From Antedon bifida (Eukaryota; Echinodermata; Crinoidea; Comatulida; Antedonidae): 64,000 nt of DNA. Numbering within the stretch: the stretch's first letter is position 1; every line of letters begins with the position of its first letter. A model generated the notes under the pieces. The model ran no database searches, was not told the origin of the DNA, and saw only the letters and a list, made by a program, of their open reading frames with translations. Positions 47,201 to 58,822 of this stretch are shown here, in pieces. The stretch is from positions 35,218,501 through 35,282,500 of the forward strand of contig OY727094.1 of the NCBI GenBank assembly GCA_963402885.1, in the 5' to 3' direction. The translations under genes and the position numbers were made by a program.

Positions 47201-49088
47201 TGTTGATGCGAGACTTTGTTTACTGTTGCCAGGCCAGTGTGGTTAAATATTGTTGTTAAATTTTCACGTGACAAAATTCAATTAAAAAAAACATTTATTT
47301 AGGTCCAAAAGACAAAAAGCCAAAAAAAAAACAATAATGACCAGAGATAATTGAGAAAAGCCTACTTACAGCCATTGGTTTCTCCAGCAGAATATGGTAG
47401 CCTTTATTTGCAAACCCTACGGCTGGTTCCTTGAAAAGAAAACAATTTGAGAGAGATATGTGATAACAACTCTAGCCTTGTCTACAATATCAAACTTTAT
47501 GTGACAAAAAATGTGATGTGCCTATATATGGACATGATGATGTCATATCACTACCATATTTTACCCATTCCACTACCATATTTGGGCACATCACACTAGT
47601 TTGATAGTGTAAACAGAGCTTTAGTTAGAGATTTAAATGTTAAGAACGGCCAGTGCACCTGAGTTTATCAGTAGTATGTCCTACTGACTATTGTAGTGTG
47701 CATGCCATAACTTTCCCTTTCTTTTCATAAAGATGTACAGTATTGTCCCTTTGTCAAATTCCCAAAAAATAAAAAATAAAAGATTTCGAAAAAAAGTGGG
47801 TCATTTTGAAGTATCATAATAGTTATTAACTTTCACCAAAAATTAGTCGAAAAAAAAATCATTTAACTGAAATACAGACGTTTTTTGGTTCAAAAAATAA
47901 CTTTGACTTCCAGTCAAAGTTTTCGATCAAAACATATCTCATAATGCAACGCGCTTATTTGGCTACTCTGTATGCATAATCATAAAACTTCCTCGCGATC
48001 TGTGTGAAAACACCTTCTCAACCATGACGAGTTGTAAACAATCCTAATTAGCATCATGCATAATGTATACTCATGGTTTGAAATCTTTGTTTACTTTCGC
48101 CCGCGATGATTTTCCAGAAGAAATGTAATCAAGTTAATTTAGCTGTTAATTACGTAAAATTGTTGTTTTTGGCTCGAATTTTTGACTTAAAGTGAATAAC
48201 TTTAATATTACTTTGATATGGCCAATTTAAATTTAGAATATTCTGACCTTCATTTTTTTGTGTTTCAAGGGACAATACATCTTTAAGCCTTGTCTACACC
48301 TATCAAACTTTATTTGTTAAAAAAGTTTGATGTGCCCATATATGGTAGTGCTATGCTTAAATATGGTAGTGATATGACATCATCATGTCCATATATCACA
48401 TTTTGTTGACATATAAAGTTTGATAGTGTAGGCCTTATAAATTGATTTTTTTTAGTTACAAACCTTGTGTAGTGCATCAGGAGTGGCTATGACAACACAA
48501 TCAGCAAGCTTCTCGAGTTTTAAAATATCGTTAAAATCTGAAAATATAGATTTTAAGAAATGGATTCAAAAATAGAAAATAACTGACAAGTTTCAGCCAC
48601 TGATACCCACAGTCATTTTTTAGTAATTTAAATTATCCAGAGTTTATTTTATGAAATGAAATACCTTCAAAAACACGGTCGTCTGTTAGTTTATATCTCT
48701 TCTGAATATAGGTCCTAGCAAACTTTTTGGGATCAGCAACTGCAACAACCTGTATATCAAAAGGTAGAATAACTACATTTAAAGTTAAATTTTATTAAAA
48801 ATTGAATTAGTTAGAGGAGTAGAAAAAAGAGGAAGAACAAATGATGTTAATGATAATTCAATGGTGTTTGATGATGATAAAAATATACTTTCTTATGTTA
48901 TTCAGCATACATTTGACCTCTTACCTCTGACCTTAAACCTTGCTCATACATCTGACATCTTACCTATGACCTACCTTAAACTTTTCTGGATGTATTCTAG
49001 AAAACTCAGCATACATCTGACCTCTGTTGCCAGCTCCAACAATCACAGCTGTGATGATCTTTGTTTCCTCAGCCTCAACTTCACTCAT
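41268..49088 (-). CDS. Gfo/Idh/MocA family NAD(P)-dependent oxidoreductase
   Basis: Coding exons: 48975-49088, 48665-48749, 48464-48537, 47370-47429, 46965-47129, 43940-44070, 43621-43675, 43188-43280, 42759-42986, 41950-42105, 41268-41393; 1287 nt, 428 residues, frame kept throughout. An N-terminal Rossmann fold is shown by [15 protein letters not shown] and [12 protein letters not shown], then [13 protein letters not shown]. The family hallmark EKP occurs as HILLEKPMA, followed by GHVLRYYPP and the catalytic-type [13 protein letters not shown] Cys-rich insert ([15 protein letters not shown]) is seen in some bacterial and fungal members. The substrate is unknown; relatives act on sugars or inositols. 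No signal peptide, so probably cytosolic. The start [10 protein letters not shown] has A at -3 and sits just before the Rossmann strand. Confidence 0.93.
41595..41910 (-). mobile_element. tRNA-derived SINE
   Basis: Read on the minus strand: a tRNA-like head (GTGGCGCAGTGTGTTGGACG, B box GAGGTTCGAATCC), then GCCTCTCTCCACCCAGGTGT, ATAAATGGGTACCCGGTTAG, a body shared with 21.7 kb, and an end AGGCGCTATATAAATCC. That layout is a full SINE. Oxidoreductase last intron. Confidence 0.75.
43479..43565 (-). repeat. Decayed copy of the 31.2/31.6-kb tRNA-bearing repeat
   Basis: GATGAAGAAATGAGAAAAAC, then a tRNA-like region (GTTTGATGTGCAGATCCTAC on plus) with many changes against the two identical copies. 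It shows the 31-kb unit belongs to a dispersed family. Oxidoreductase intron. Confidence 0.65.
43722..43863 (-). mobile_element. MITE family 1, copy 13 (internal unit amplified)
   Basis: The left end is lost; about six tandem 21-bp units ATATCACTACCATATTTGGG(C) lead into the intact right end. Oxidoreductase intron. Confidence 0.9.
44095..45998. repeat. 22-bp minisatellite, about 86 copies
   Basis: Unit CCATCAAATTCTGTATACTG plus TA, almost perfect over 1.9 kb. The only common variant is TGTACACTG, in blocks: T6, C5, T10, C7, T2, C1, then about 55 T units. Three units make 66 bp, so the plus frame stays open for 683 codons, but this is a repeat artefact. It ends about 25 bp before the acceptor of oxidoreductase exon 43940-44070. 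Confidence 0.98.
46310..46905. repeat. About 200-bp tandem repeat, 3 copies
   Basis: Copies marked by CCGTGTTCTGTTGTTAGATT at about 46329, 46530 and 46721 (periods 201 and 191). In the same oxidoreductase intron as the 22-bp array, near its 5' end. Confidence 0.92.
47474..47621 (-). mobile_element. MITE family 1, copy 14
   Basis: Both ends are present though diverged (AGCCTTGTCTACAATATC; AACAGAGCTT). Oxidoreductase intron. Confidence 0.93.
47727..48296. mobile_element. Palindromic element of the AAAGATGTATTGTCCC family, copy 3
   Basis: Ends AAAGATGTACAGTATTGTCC and GGGACAATACATCTTTAA are inverted; about 570 bp, the longest copy. The interior has TTCACCAAAAATTAG and TAAAGTGAATAACTTTAA inverted to each other. 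It directly abuts MITE copy 15. Confidence 0.75.
48295..48436 (+). mobile_element. MITE family 1, copy 15
   Basis: AAGCCTTGTCTACACCTATC left end, GTGTAGGCCTT right end. Starts exactly where the palindromic element ends, sharing CTTTAAG. Confidence 0.9.
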
Positions 49089-50127
49089 TTTATCAATATT
49101 ATTCGACTCTTCTCGGTTGACGACTGTAGTAGTAGTAGGCCTACGAGTAGTATTATTATTGCCCTACAAAAATCATATAAAATCAGAATCATTAGTGTCT
49201 ATTAATATTCCTTCCTGCAAAAAGGCATAGGCCTACTGTACTGTATAAATTAAATGCACATAAAATCATAGGCCTAGGCCATTATCCCCTAATTCTTCCT
49301 GTGTCAGTGCACGGAACTATTATATTATGGTCAGTGCATAGAGGTATATACCTCCATGGTCAGTGTAGTGTCGTCGGCAGCAGGATAGACAGCAGAGAAC
49401 AATATTAATAATGCTTCCTGCTGCTCTGCTCTTCTTCCTGGACCTAGCTAGTCTGACCCGGTGTCTTGTCTTATTTGTCCATGGTTAAATACAACAATAT
49501 ATTCGTCAATACTCCTCTCTGGGTCTGTTTTTTTAAAAAGAATAAATAGGTCCCAATCTCCCTCCACTATCTTTGCTATTCGTATTGTTTACCATACCAT
49601 TTGTTTACTTGTGTCAGCTGGAGGTGAGGAGTCCACGACAATTATCTGCTGCCACCACAACCTCACAGTTTACGTACGTTCACAGACACACTCGACCTAT
49701 ACAAATTGGGCAGATCATTTTTTTATAATAATTATCATTATTTTTATCATACAAGGCCAGCTGTTTGACAATCTTCTTTTTTTTAAATTTTTGCAGAGAG
49801 AGCTAATTAATGAATACAGTTTTCCTAATTAATTAATATATTTTTTTGAAGGTGAAAATGAAATGGCGAAATCAATATTTTGACTTAAAAAAAAGTTTGC
49901 GGTAGGCCTTACCAACATCATATATAAATAAATTAAATTTGTTTTTTCATAAATAATGTGAGACTAACTGGATAGATTTGGAGGTCAGAGTCTTGAAGAC
50001 CTCCGCCTCCTTGGTTGGGTTGAAAACCGCTAGGTTCTCGGAAATCGCACTATTTTTGACTTTTAGAATAACGGTAATTGGGAAAAATATGCCTATTAGA
50101 TAACGCATGCGACCAGTACCTCAGTTA
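49089..50127. other. Upstream region of the oxidoreductase
   Basis: The 5' flank of the minus-strand gene: GTAGTAGTAGGCCTAC near 49129, otherwise unremarkable. No further coding exon found. Confidence 0.5.
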
Positions 50128-50516
50128 AAAAAAAAGTTACGGGGCGCCGTTCGGAATTGCTAATTTTGTCAAATTAATACAATAGAATCAATTTTGTTTC
50201 ACATTGTATGCATGTTGTGCAGGTTAGGGAGGTCTGACAATATTGTCATAAAATGTATTCATGAATTTGCTTTTCCTTCATCCACTCTACGTAGTAGATG
50301 GATGAAGCTACTGTATAGTTCTAACCACGTGTCTATGTAACGTTGGTTTTTTTTTTCTTTCTTTATATATCTACATATTTATATATATATATGTGTATTC
50401 GTTATATTTGTTGCTGAACTATGGAGAATTTTTTTTTCCGAAATAAAAGATGAATGAATGAATGAATGTATGTCGAAAAAATTAGCAATGTCTCAAATGG
50501 CGCCCCGTAATCAACA
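50128..50516. mobile_element. Palindromic MITE-like element with TTACGGGGCGCC ends
   Basis: The left arm (50128-50168) has TTACGGGGCGCCGTT and TTGCTAATTTTGTC; the right arm (50474-50516) is its inverse (AATTAGCAATG, GGCGCCCCGTAAT). About 390 bp, non-coding. Confidence 0.75.
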
Positions 50517-51833
50517 CCGTTCTAATCAAGCCCGGAAATTCCCCTTCAAAAACACAAACAACATCCGTACATACCACCACTACTATCTTAAGTTGTGATA
50601 TAAATGATCATTTGGCGTACTGAATAATATTTAATAACGGTTCACATGAATTAGTTTAGTTCGGTGATTTTATTTTATATATACTATATATTTTGAAAAG
50701 CGAGTCAAATTAGGATTGGGCGGCGGGACACAATACCAAGCGGGAAAATGCCGTCGAAATCGAGAGAGTTGGTAGTGACGATGGGATCACCTCAAATTCA
50801 GAGAACAAGTTTCGCTTGAAAACTACGTTTTTTTTATAAATCACCACCTCACGGCCATTATGGGCCCGTGGTTCGATCTTCTTTCAATCAATGCGAATTG
50901 TTAAAACGGTATCATTTTTGTCCTCTAATTCATACCTCACTTTTGACCAATCAAGAAGCAGGAATTTGTTCGCGCACATCAGTTAATTGGTTCCCTAGCG
51001 ACACAAAGCACGTAATGCAACAACGTAAGTGATTTCAGTGGCTTTCCATTGGTCAACTCACTTGCGTTGCGCGTACGTCCTTGCGTTGCGTCTCTAGTGG
51101 GAACCCACCAAGAAAAGATAAGACGGGGACAAGGGCGGGGACAAGGGCGGGGACAATAGAAACAAGTAATTTTAGTTCCTCCTCCTAACCCTTGCCCTGA
51201 GTGAATTGTAATATTACAGAGCAAAGAAACACACATTATTAAATAGGTCATTACATAGATCATAAAAGGTATAACAGGTGGCCCTGTAAATTAATAATAA
51301 TAACCAATATATTATTTTCCTACCTGCGTTCTAAATCTTGTTTTTCTTTTACTTCAGCAAGTCGTAACAAGTACAGTCAACGGGTTACCGACAACGACTC
51401 ATTGAATGACGTGTATGTATTCCCTTTTGATCAAGCTTTTGATATATCGTCATAGACAAATACAGTTTCTATCTATAGTAGATTACGGTACTAATAAATG
51501 ATATAAACTGTAAAGCGCATGTGCAGTGAGTGTATTCCGCATGCTATACAAACAAGAAGCGACTTGTATCGTATTTCTCACACTCAACGGGATCCCGCTC
51601 TTCAGCGTGGGTTTACAAAACAAACCAATCAAAACAAAGAACGTAGTAAAGATAACCAATCAATAAACAATATGATATGACGTCGTGTTGGCTTATTAAC
51701 ATGCAGCTGTAGAGCAATCTCACTTACTTCCCGGTGTATCTTTGTGTGTGTTGGAGGGTAATTTTGTTGTCAGCGAAACACCGCTATTTTCTTGCTTTTT
51801 TACCTCTTTTTTGAGCCGTAAACCTAAGTAGCA
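50517..51833. promoter_or_regulatory. Divergent intergenic region between oxidoreductase and repeat-protein gene
   Basis: Lies between two divergent genes. GC-richer around 50920-51160, with a GGGGACAAGGGC triplet repeat at 51124-51151. A CAG|GTAGGA donor on the minus strand at about 51331 could end a non-coding first exon of the oxidoreductase. The 5' UTR of the plus gene probably begins near 51700-51760. No TATA box could be assigned. Confidence 0.35.
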
Positions 51834-54800
51834 ATGGCCGATGAACAACCACAACTCAAAAGAGACGGAACTATGCAAGTCACAGCAAAGGTTTGTGCAG
51901 TTTTATCATTTTTTGATTAAGAAAATGATGTTGTTTTTCTTTAAATTTATGAGTTTTCTTTGTTCATTCAACAGTGAGATGATAAGAAGCATGTTCTGTC
52001 ATTTGACAAAATAATTTGACGTTTTACATAAAATACGTCATTTCGCAGCGTTGGGATTTATTAACCATTTGGCAAATTCTGTAATATATTTTAATCACAT
52101 TATAATTTGTGAAATTACGCGTACGCGATACAGATTTTATTTTTCAATTTGTATATTCGGCTTACTTACTTTAATTTGACACTGATGAAATTCGGCGCGC
52201 GCGTATAGTTTATTTGTACGCGGTACAGTTACTGGTGGTATCTGGTAAATTTTGATAAATCAATGTGAAGTAATAAGCACATTCCTATAAGTCTGTCTGT
52301 TGGCCTTTTGGTTACTTATCACATTGCTGAATTTGTGCCAATTATAAATTCATAATCACATTTAATTCAAATAGCAGAATAGGTTCAAGGAACTGTTATC
52401 AAAATTCATAATTCAGACTCTACCATTTCATTATGGGGGTTACAGCAATATATTAAATAATTTTGTGAAATAATTTACCCATATTTGCTACCAATTTATG
52501 TGTTCAATTTCCCAGATTTATTAATTAATTAACTAGATGTGTATTAAGTAAACTGTATGCAGAACTAGATATAAATTAATAATTAATTTGAATGTTTGAT
52601 TAAATGTGTTTATTTGGAATAATCCACATTCAGCAGGTGATCACTTTATTGTGACATTTTACCTGCTTAGATCAAATAATGATTATTTATAAAATCTCTG
52701 TTTCCTTGGAAGTGAGTAGATAAAAATAATACAAATTACAATAATTATAATATACTGTACTTTAAATCGAGTTATGATTTGGTAAAACATTTTATTTGGA
52801 ACCAATCAGTGACACTATCCGATATATAGACTTTAAACATACATACTTATTGTTATTGCTTTACCTTTTTACATTACATACAAACATGTTGTCAACTAAT
52901 CTAATTTACATAATTGACTCTGACAGGTGTAAACTTTCATTTCTAAATGAGCTAATTAAATGTCAATATTAATTAAACTGAAGGAAATCCTGATTAATTT
53001 AAAATTATTTATTTAGTGTTCTAATAACGGAAGTTACATTTAAACATTATTATTAAAGTTTCATGAATATTCATTAGTTAAATAATAGCTTCATTTAAAT
53101 AATATATTGATTTATTATATAATGGTCTTAATGCTTTATCTTTAAATAAATAAAGCAATTGATTCTTTACATTAGCCTTCATAGTGCTGTGCAATAAATA
53201 TGTGTTCTAAGGGAAGTTATCGCTATGATTAGACTCATGAATATTCATTAGTTGATCTGCATTGTTTAAGTTTCTTTTAAATGATATCTGGTCTTATGCT
53301 TTGAAAATGATTGCAGTTTATGTTGTGTACTGTAAGTACACTATATACTGTACACACGGTACAGGCAGACCAATCACATGTACCCATTTATTCTCCTGTG
53401 TGTGTGAGTTTTTATTCACTGATGAAATAAAGTACACAGGATTTTGTCATAAACAAGAATATTATTAAACATAAAATAAGAGGGATAAAAGGTGTAATTG
53501 TGAATATACAATTGAATCATCAATATTATTGACGTTTTTGTCATCAAAGGGATTTAAAATTCTTTTAATATATATTTTATTACATCTTAAAATATCAGTT
53601 TAAAAAATAATCAATACCAGTATTAAATAAGATTTAAGTTTTTTAAACACAAAGAACATACTACTGTACTGGTATAGACTGTGGTTAGGTGTATAAGGAT
53701 GGGTGACACATTTTTGGGGGATTTACCAACTTTTAAACAATTTTGACTTAAAATTACGTCATACAGGCACGTCGAATTGGATAATTTACGTGCATTTTTG
53801 ACGAAAAAGTTCAAAAATTTGTCAAAATTATGCCTTATGCCTACAGTCGTAGTTTATAGGTGTATAAACTATAAGGATGGGTGACACATTTTTGGGGGAT
53901 TTCCCTTTAATTTCCCAACCATAAATTAAAACTCTAAACTTTCTGATAGCTTTTATAGGATGTTGCAGGGCCTTATTCTACAGTATACTGTACCTGTGTG
54001 TTTAATCTTCCTTTAAACTTTAGTTATCATGTTGGTATTCACAGTATTTAATACTAAATACAAGCACTTATTTTTATATTATAAAAGTCTGTTTTTTATT
54101 GTCCTTTTAAAGAGAAAATTAATAATTTTACAACCTGTTAGTGGTTGTAAATTGTTTGTTGAGCCAGAATGTGATTTCTTTGAAGTTGTACTTTGGTGGT
54201 GGTGTTATGTTTATATTTCAAACAATGCAGAAGGTTTTGGAGGGCAAGGTTATTTAATACACCAATTATACACACTTTACTTTGGTATTTGAGACAAAGA
54301 AACTACAACATGTGTAAAGATGCTGAGAACCTCTTTGTTATCTGAAATGTACTACAGTATTTTCTAGAATATTTCTAGAATATTTTTTTGTAAATAAATT
54401 AATAATTTAGAACTTTTTATTTCCCTTTTTCAGATTAGTCAATTACATTTTCTTTAAAAAAAAATACACTTTACCAATAATTAGTAAAATATTTTCAAAT
54501 TTGATGAAGATTTTATTTAAAAAACATTGAACTTTGGTTTCCTCATTTATATGATGCTGCTCTGTTGCTAGGCAACTACTTGCCTGGAATTTGAGTTCTA
54601 CTCAGTCAATGAGAATTTTGACAGACATTGGTTACCATGGTGATGCAGTTCTTTATGACCATTGGTGGAAAAGCTTATAAAGCATCATACAAATCACAAA
54701 TTAATACCATTAGTAGTGTATGCCATTTACCAGAATAAATAATTCTGCTACAGTAATAAGTAATAGTAAATATATAGGCTACATTATTTAATTACCTGAT

Positions 54801-57800
54801 ATAAATGTTATGCAAAGATTGTTTAGATTTAATATCAACCTTATTGTCATATTTTATGCCATTTTACTCTTTTATGGGCAGGACAGTTTTGTGTTGTTTA
54901 ATTTTCTTTTTAACTTTTGTGATCCATGTTATTTGTCTTGATCTTCTTACTTTTCTGTTGAATTTCTTGAGTGCAATATTTGTAGGAGCCTTATCGGATG
55001 AATCTTAACATAATTTAATACTAATAGATTTTTTTTAAAATTAAAATGATTATCCAGCACACAACTATATTTTTCTTCAACCTTGTATAATTTAATAAAT
55101 GACTTGTCCTCACCTGTACCCACCCATGCTGTGTTTATTTAGATAGAATCCTCACTTGCAACCCTTTATTCAAATTATTATTATTGAAACTAAATAAAAT
55201 CTAGTCCATGCTTAATTCTAAAAATTACTAAAATCTTGCAGACCATTATATTTATGTTTCTAATGTGACCGCATTCTTTGAAATTACTAACTTCCTGGTT
55301 TGTGTGAACTGGTCATACAAAGAACTTATTGTTGTTATTGAATTATACTGTGAATTCTACTCAAATAACCTTTGACCCAGGATGACAATAACAAATCATA
55401 ATTGAAATAAATTGCTTAGAATACATCTTTTAGGGTTCATTTCTCTTGCATTTTGTTGGTGAATATCATTATTGTTGATTCTAAAACAGGTAATTATGAG
55501 GGACATGCTTAGAAATGCGAGAAAATGATTATTATCACTTTGGAACTGTACAAGAAGGGATCAGCTCAAAATGTTTACATTGCACACAAATTTAATTAAA
55601 GAGTACTGTACTGTAGAAAGTTAGTTAACACTCCAGTTCTATATATTATTAGACAGACTCACTGAGAATAACATTTTATTGAATTTCCGAATTTATTTAT
55701 TTTACAGGAAGGAATTGAATACTTGAAGAGGGAAGGGAAGGAAGATCTTATACCAGAAACAAACAGCAATGGAAACACACCTGACGACGACAAACCAGAA
55801 ATACCTCGCGATGGAACAATGCAAGCCACGTTGAAAGTAAGAAAAACCCTGTTTTCCTTTTTCTTGTCTTTTTGTATTTGTATCGTTCCCGTTTTTTAAG
55901 TGTTGAGGGCCTCATGCATGTCAGCCCCGGCTGTTTTGAGTCACCCTCATTAAATCAAACTTTATGTGAACAAAAAAATGTGATGTGCCCATATATGGAC
56001 ATGATGATGTCATATCACTACCATATTTAGGCATATCACTACACAAAACAAAACCAAGCTCTGTCTACGCTATCAAACTTTATGTGACAAAAAAAATGTG
56101 ATGTGCCCATATATGGACATGATGATGTCATATCACTACCATATTTGGGCATATCACTACCATACTAAAGCATATCACTATTATATTGGGGCACTTTTTC
56201 AAATTAGTTTGATAGTGTATAGACAGAGCTTTAGAACTAATGATATATAAATATAAAGTGCTAAATAGGCTTACGTCACTTTGCGGTTTCTCAATTAATC
56301 GCCTTAGCATCCATTGTAAATCAAATTATTAATATTATCAATTTTGTTTGTTTAAAGGACGGTAAAGAATTTCTTGAAAGCACCGGTGGTCAGTTACCGG
56401 AAGAAGTAAGGACACGTGGAGATCAGGAGAAACTGGCCGAAGCAGAAGATGATGTACCCGCAGTAGTCAGGGACAATACTATGGTTGCCACGGCAAAGGT
56501 TTGTTATAAAATATCTATTCATAGACTAAACCAATTGAAAACTAGATTTGAACTCGTCACTACGGACGAGTTAGGTTATCCGCAGCGCAAAAGCCACGCG
56601 CACGTCATACGTTAGAATATTGCGCGCAGAAAAACGATTATGCCATTGAAAAAATGTTAGTGCGCCCTCTATTTTGCGTCACGTCTGAGTATATACGGTA
56701 TACACTATATACTGTATACGTACTACATACAGTGCAGAATAGGTGAAAAGAAGTGACCAAAGTTATTGACGCTTTTGAACATGATGACGTCATAACAATT
56801 TTAAAAATTGTAAATCATGCGAAAGATAATTGATTGACCTAGACAAAATAAAAAAATTGAGGGAAATGGAATATGGATAAGTAGAGATGCGCTCTAATAA
56901 ATTTGAAGAGCTCTGACGAAAGAGAAAAAAATCCTATATTTTATATTCGGGTGGCCATACGATGACGTCACAATGTCCGGTTAGCCATATCAATGCATGA
57001 TTCGAGAAATACAACTCATCTACTTCCAGAATATGTAATTTAAAAAAAGTTCACCACGTAGTTTAGAATTTATGACAGTTTAAAAAAAGGTCTAATTTTG
57101 ACGAATTTTTGAAGTTTTTCATCAAAAACGCGCGCAAATTGTTCAGTTCTACGTGCTCGTATGACGTGATTTTAAGTCGAAATTGATTGAAAATTGGTAA
57201 ATTTACTAGAAAAGGCTGAAAAAACAAAAATCAAGCCAAAAAAACATGTTTTTGCGCTACGTGCGCACGCGCGCGTAAAAATATTGCGCACGCGTGGGAA
57301 TTTTTGAAATGCTCAAAATGACATGAAACGCGTAGAAAGTTGATTAGAAATGAATTTTGCGCATTTTGAAATTTTGACCGCGCGTGCGCGCGTAACTTTA
57401 TGTAAAAAATGCCATTTTTAATCCATAGAAAGTTTGCGCATGATATAACTTAAATTTTCACCAAGTTTCAATACAAAATGACTTTTGGTTTTCAATCTAT
57501 GATCAATCATTGAAATACATAAAATCGCGCGTAACTTACGCTGCGCGACTCGCAATTCATAAAAAAAAGTTTCTTGCACATCTACAGCTACAGGGCAATC
57601 TTATGACAAAGTTATAGAATCTTATGTTGGCTAGAATTAGAGATACGCTGCGAACAAAAATCGTGGAAAGAAAGAAGAAAATAGAAAAAAAAAGAGAAAA
57701 ATAAAAAAAAAAAAAAGATCCTGACAATAACAAGGGGTTATCCGCCAAGTGCGGATAACCAATAATTGCTCATATAGGATAGGAATTCAGATTTATTTGG

Positions 57801-58822
57801 TCCTTGCGGAAATTCATGACAGGCACAATCGCTCACATAAAAATACAATGACATACAAAATAATATATAAGTAAACATAAAGATAAACAAGTAAAGAGTT
57901 GTAAAAAAGATACACTACACGGTAGATAACAAGGTGATTCAACAGTATTTGTCATTGAAAGCACGGATGGAAAAAGGGACGAATAAATATCTGTTAGTTC
58001 TACATAGTGTGCTACGTAGTTGCTTTCCTGACCTTAACCATACATAATCTTGATGTAATGGATGTTTATCATTGAGTATAATGTACTAGTATTTAAAGAT
58101 GAAGTTGACAATTCCTTATAGAATGAATTTTATTCTCTTTGTAGTCTGCATTCCTATTGTCTGCATCATCAATGTTCTATGTTTGCATCATTGTTATGAA
58201 CTTTCTGTTTCTTAAGAAACATTCCATTCATTTTTTGATTACCGTAGGCCGGAGATGAGTTCCTTGGAGAAGATAAACCATTAGGAGAAACAAGGACACA
58301 GAGTAAGGCAATCGCTGAAGCGCAAGATGAAGAGAATGGTGAGGAAGATGAAGATGAAGACAGCAAGGATGGAGAGGAGGAGGAAGACGAAGCAGTCGCA
58401 CTCAAACGAACACACACAATGGCCGAGACATTAGAGGTTAGTATTTTACTATTTCGTTTTAATTTATCCTCACATGATTTACTGTTAAGCACTTATTATT
58501 TTTTGACAGATGTCTAAAGTAAATAATATGCTCATAATCGAAGCAGAGAGGACCGGCCTGGCACACTCTCAATTTTGAGGCTCCCGATTCCTCACCTTCT
58601 CCTCCCCCACCCTCCCCTAAGTCAAAATCCTGGTTCCGCCACTGATACTCCTTAAACTTAACGTATAACATTATTTGATAAGTCACATACAGCATCAATG
58701 TATGGACAATAAGTGAAGTTGTATCTATATTTTTTTTTTTACAGGAGGGTGAAGCCTTCCTAAAGAAAAAGAAAAGCAACGGCGATTCACCTGTTGAAGA
58801 AGAGGTCAAAGCGGACTCTTGA
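51834..58822 (+). CDS. Acidic exon-per-repeat protein, function unknown
   Basis: Coding exons: 51834-51890, 55708-55836, 56358-56498, 58248-58436, 58745-58822; 594 nt, 197 residues. All four introns are phase 0, with GT/AG ends. The protein has four repeats of a motif: KRDGTMQVTAK-EGIEYL, PRDGTMQATLK-DGKEFL, VRDNTMVATAK-AGDEFL, LKRTHTMAETLE-EGEAFL. The dash marks the intron, identical in each. Between motifs lie variable acidic linkers, the last one a Glu/Asp run (about residues 138-157). No signal peptide, membrane segment or cysteine is seen, so a soluble, largely disordered intracellular protein is likely. I do not recognise the family. Thymosin-beta/WH2 was considered, but the LKKTET signature is absent. 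Start MADEQPQLK has G at -3 and +4. Confidence 0.88.
51891..55707 (+). other. First intron of the repeat-protein gene
   Basis: 3.8 kb, AT-rich, no coding exon or MITE family 1 copy. The direct repeat AGGATGGGTGACACATTTTT occurs at about 53695 and 53873, flanking a segment with palindromic traces of the TTTTTGACGAAAAAG type. Confidence 0.6.
55953..56045 (-). mobile_element. MITE family 1, copy 16 (both ends eroded)
   Basis: Core from ATCAAACTTTATGTGAAC to GGCATATCACTAC; the inverted ends are incomplete. Repeat-protein gene intron 2. Confidence 0.88.
56056..56231 (-). mobile_element. MITE family 1, copy 17
   Basis: Both ends are present, with three diverged TATCACTACCATA units. Only 10 bp from copy 16 in the same orientation. 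Confidence 0.95.
56570..57766. mobile_element. CpG-rich intronic element bounded by GGTTATCCGCA inverted ends
   Basis: GGTTATCCGCA at about 56573 and TGCGGATAACC at about 57753 are inverted. The 1.2 kb between them is full of GCGCGC and ACGCGT words (for example GTGCGCACGCGCGCGTAAAA) in an otherwise AT-rich gene. No ORF of note. It could be a non-autonomous DNA transposon; the ends are short. Confidence 0.5.

Noticed and set aside
58169..58492. Ser-rich minus-strand frame of 107 residues
   Set aside because: Antisense of the Glu/Asp-coding exon 58248-58436.
51834..58822. Thymosin-beta or WH2 repeat protein
   Set aside because: Repeat spacing and acidic character are suggestive, but no LKKTET-type motif is present in any repeat.
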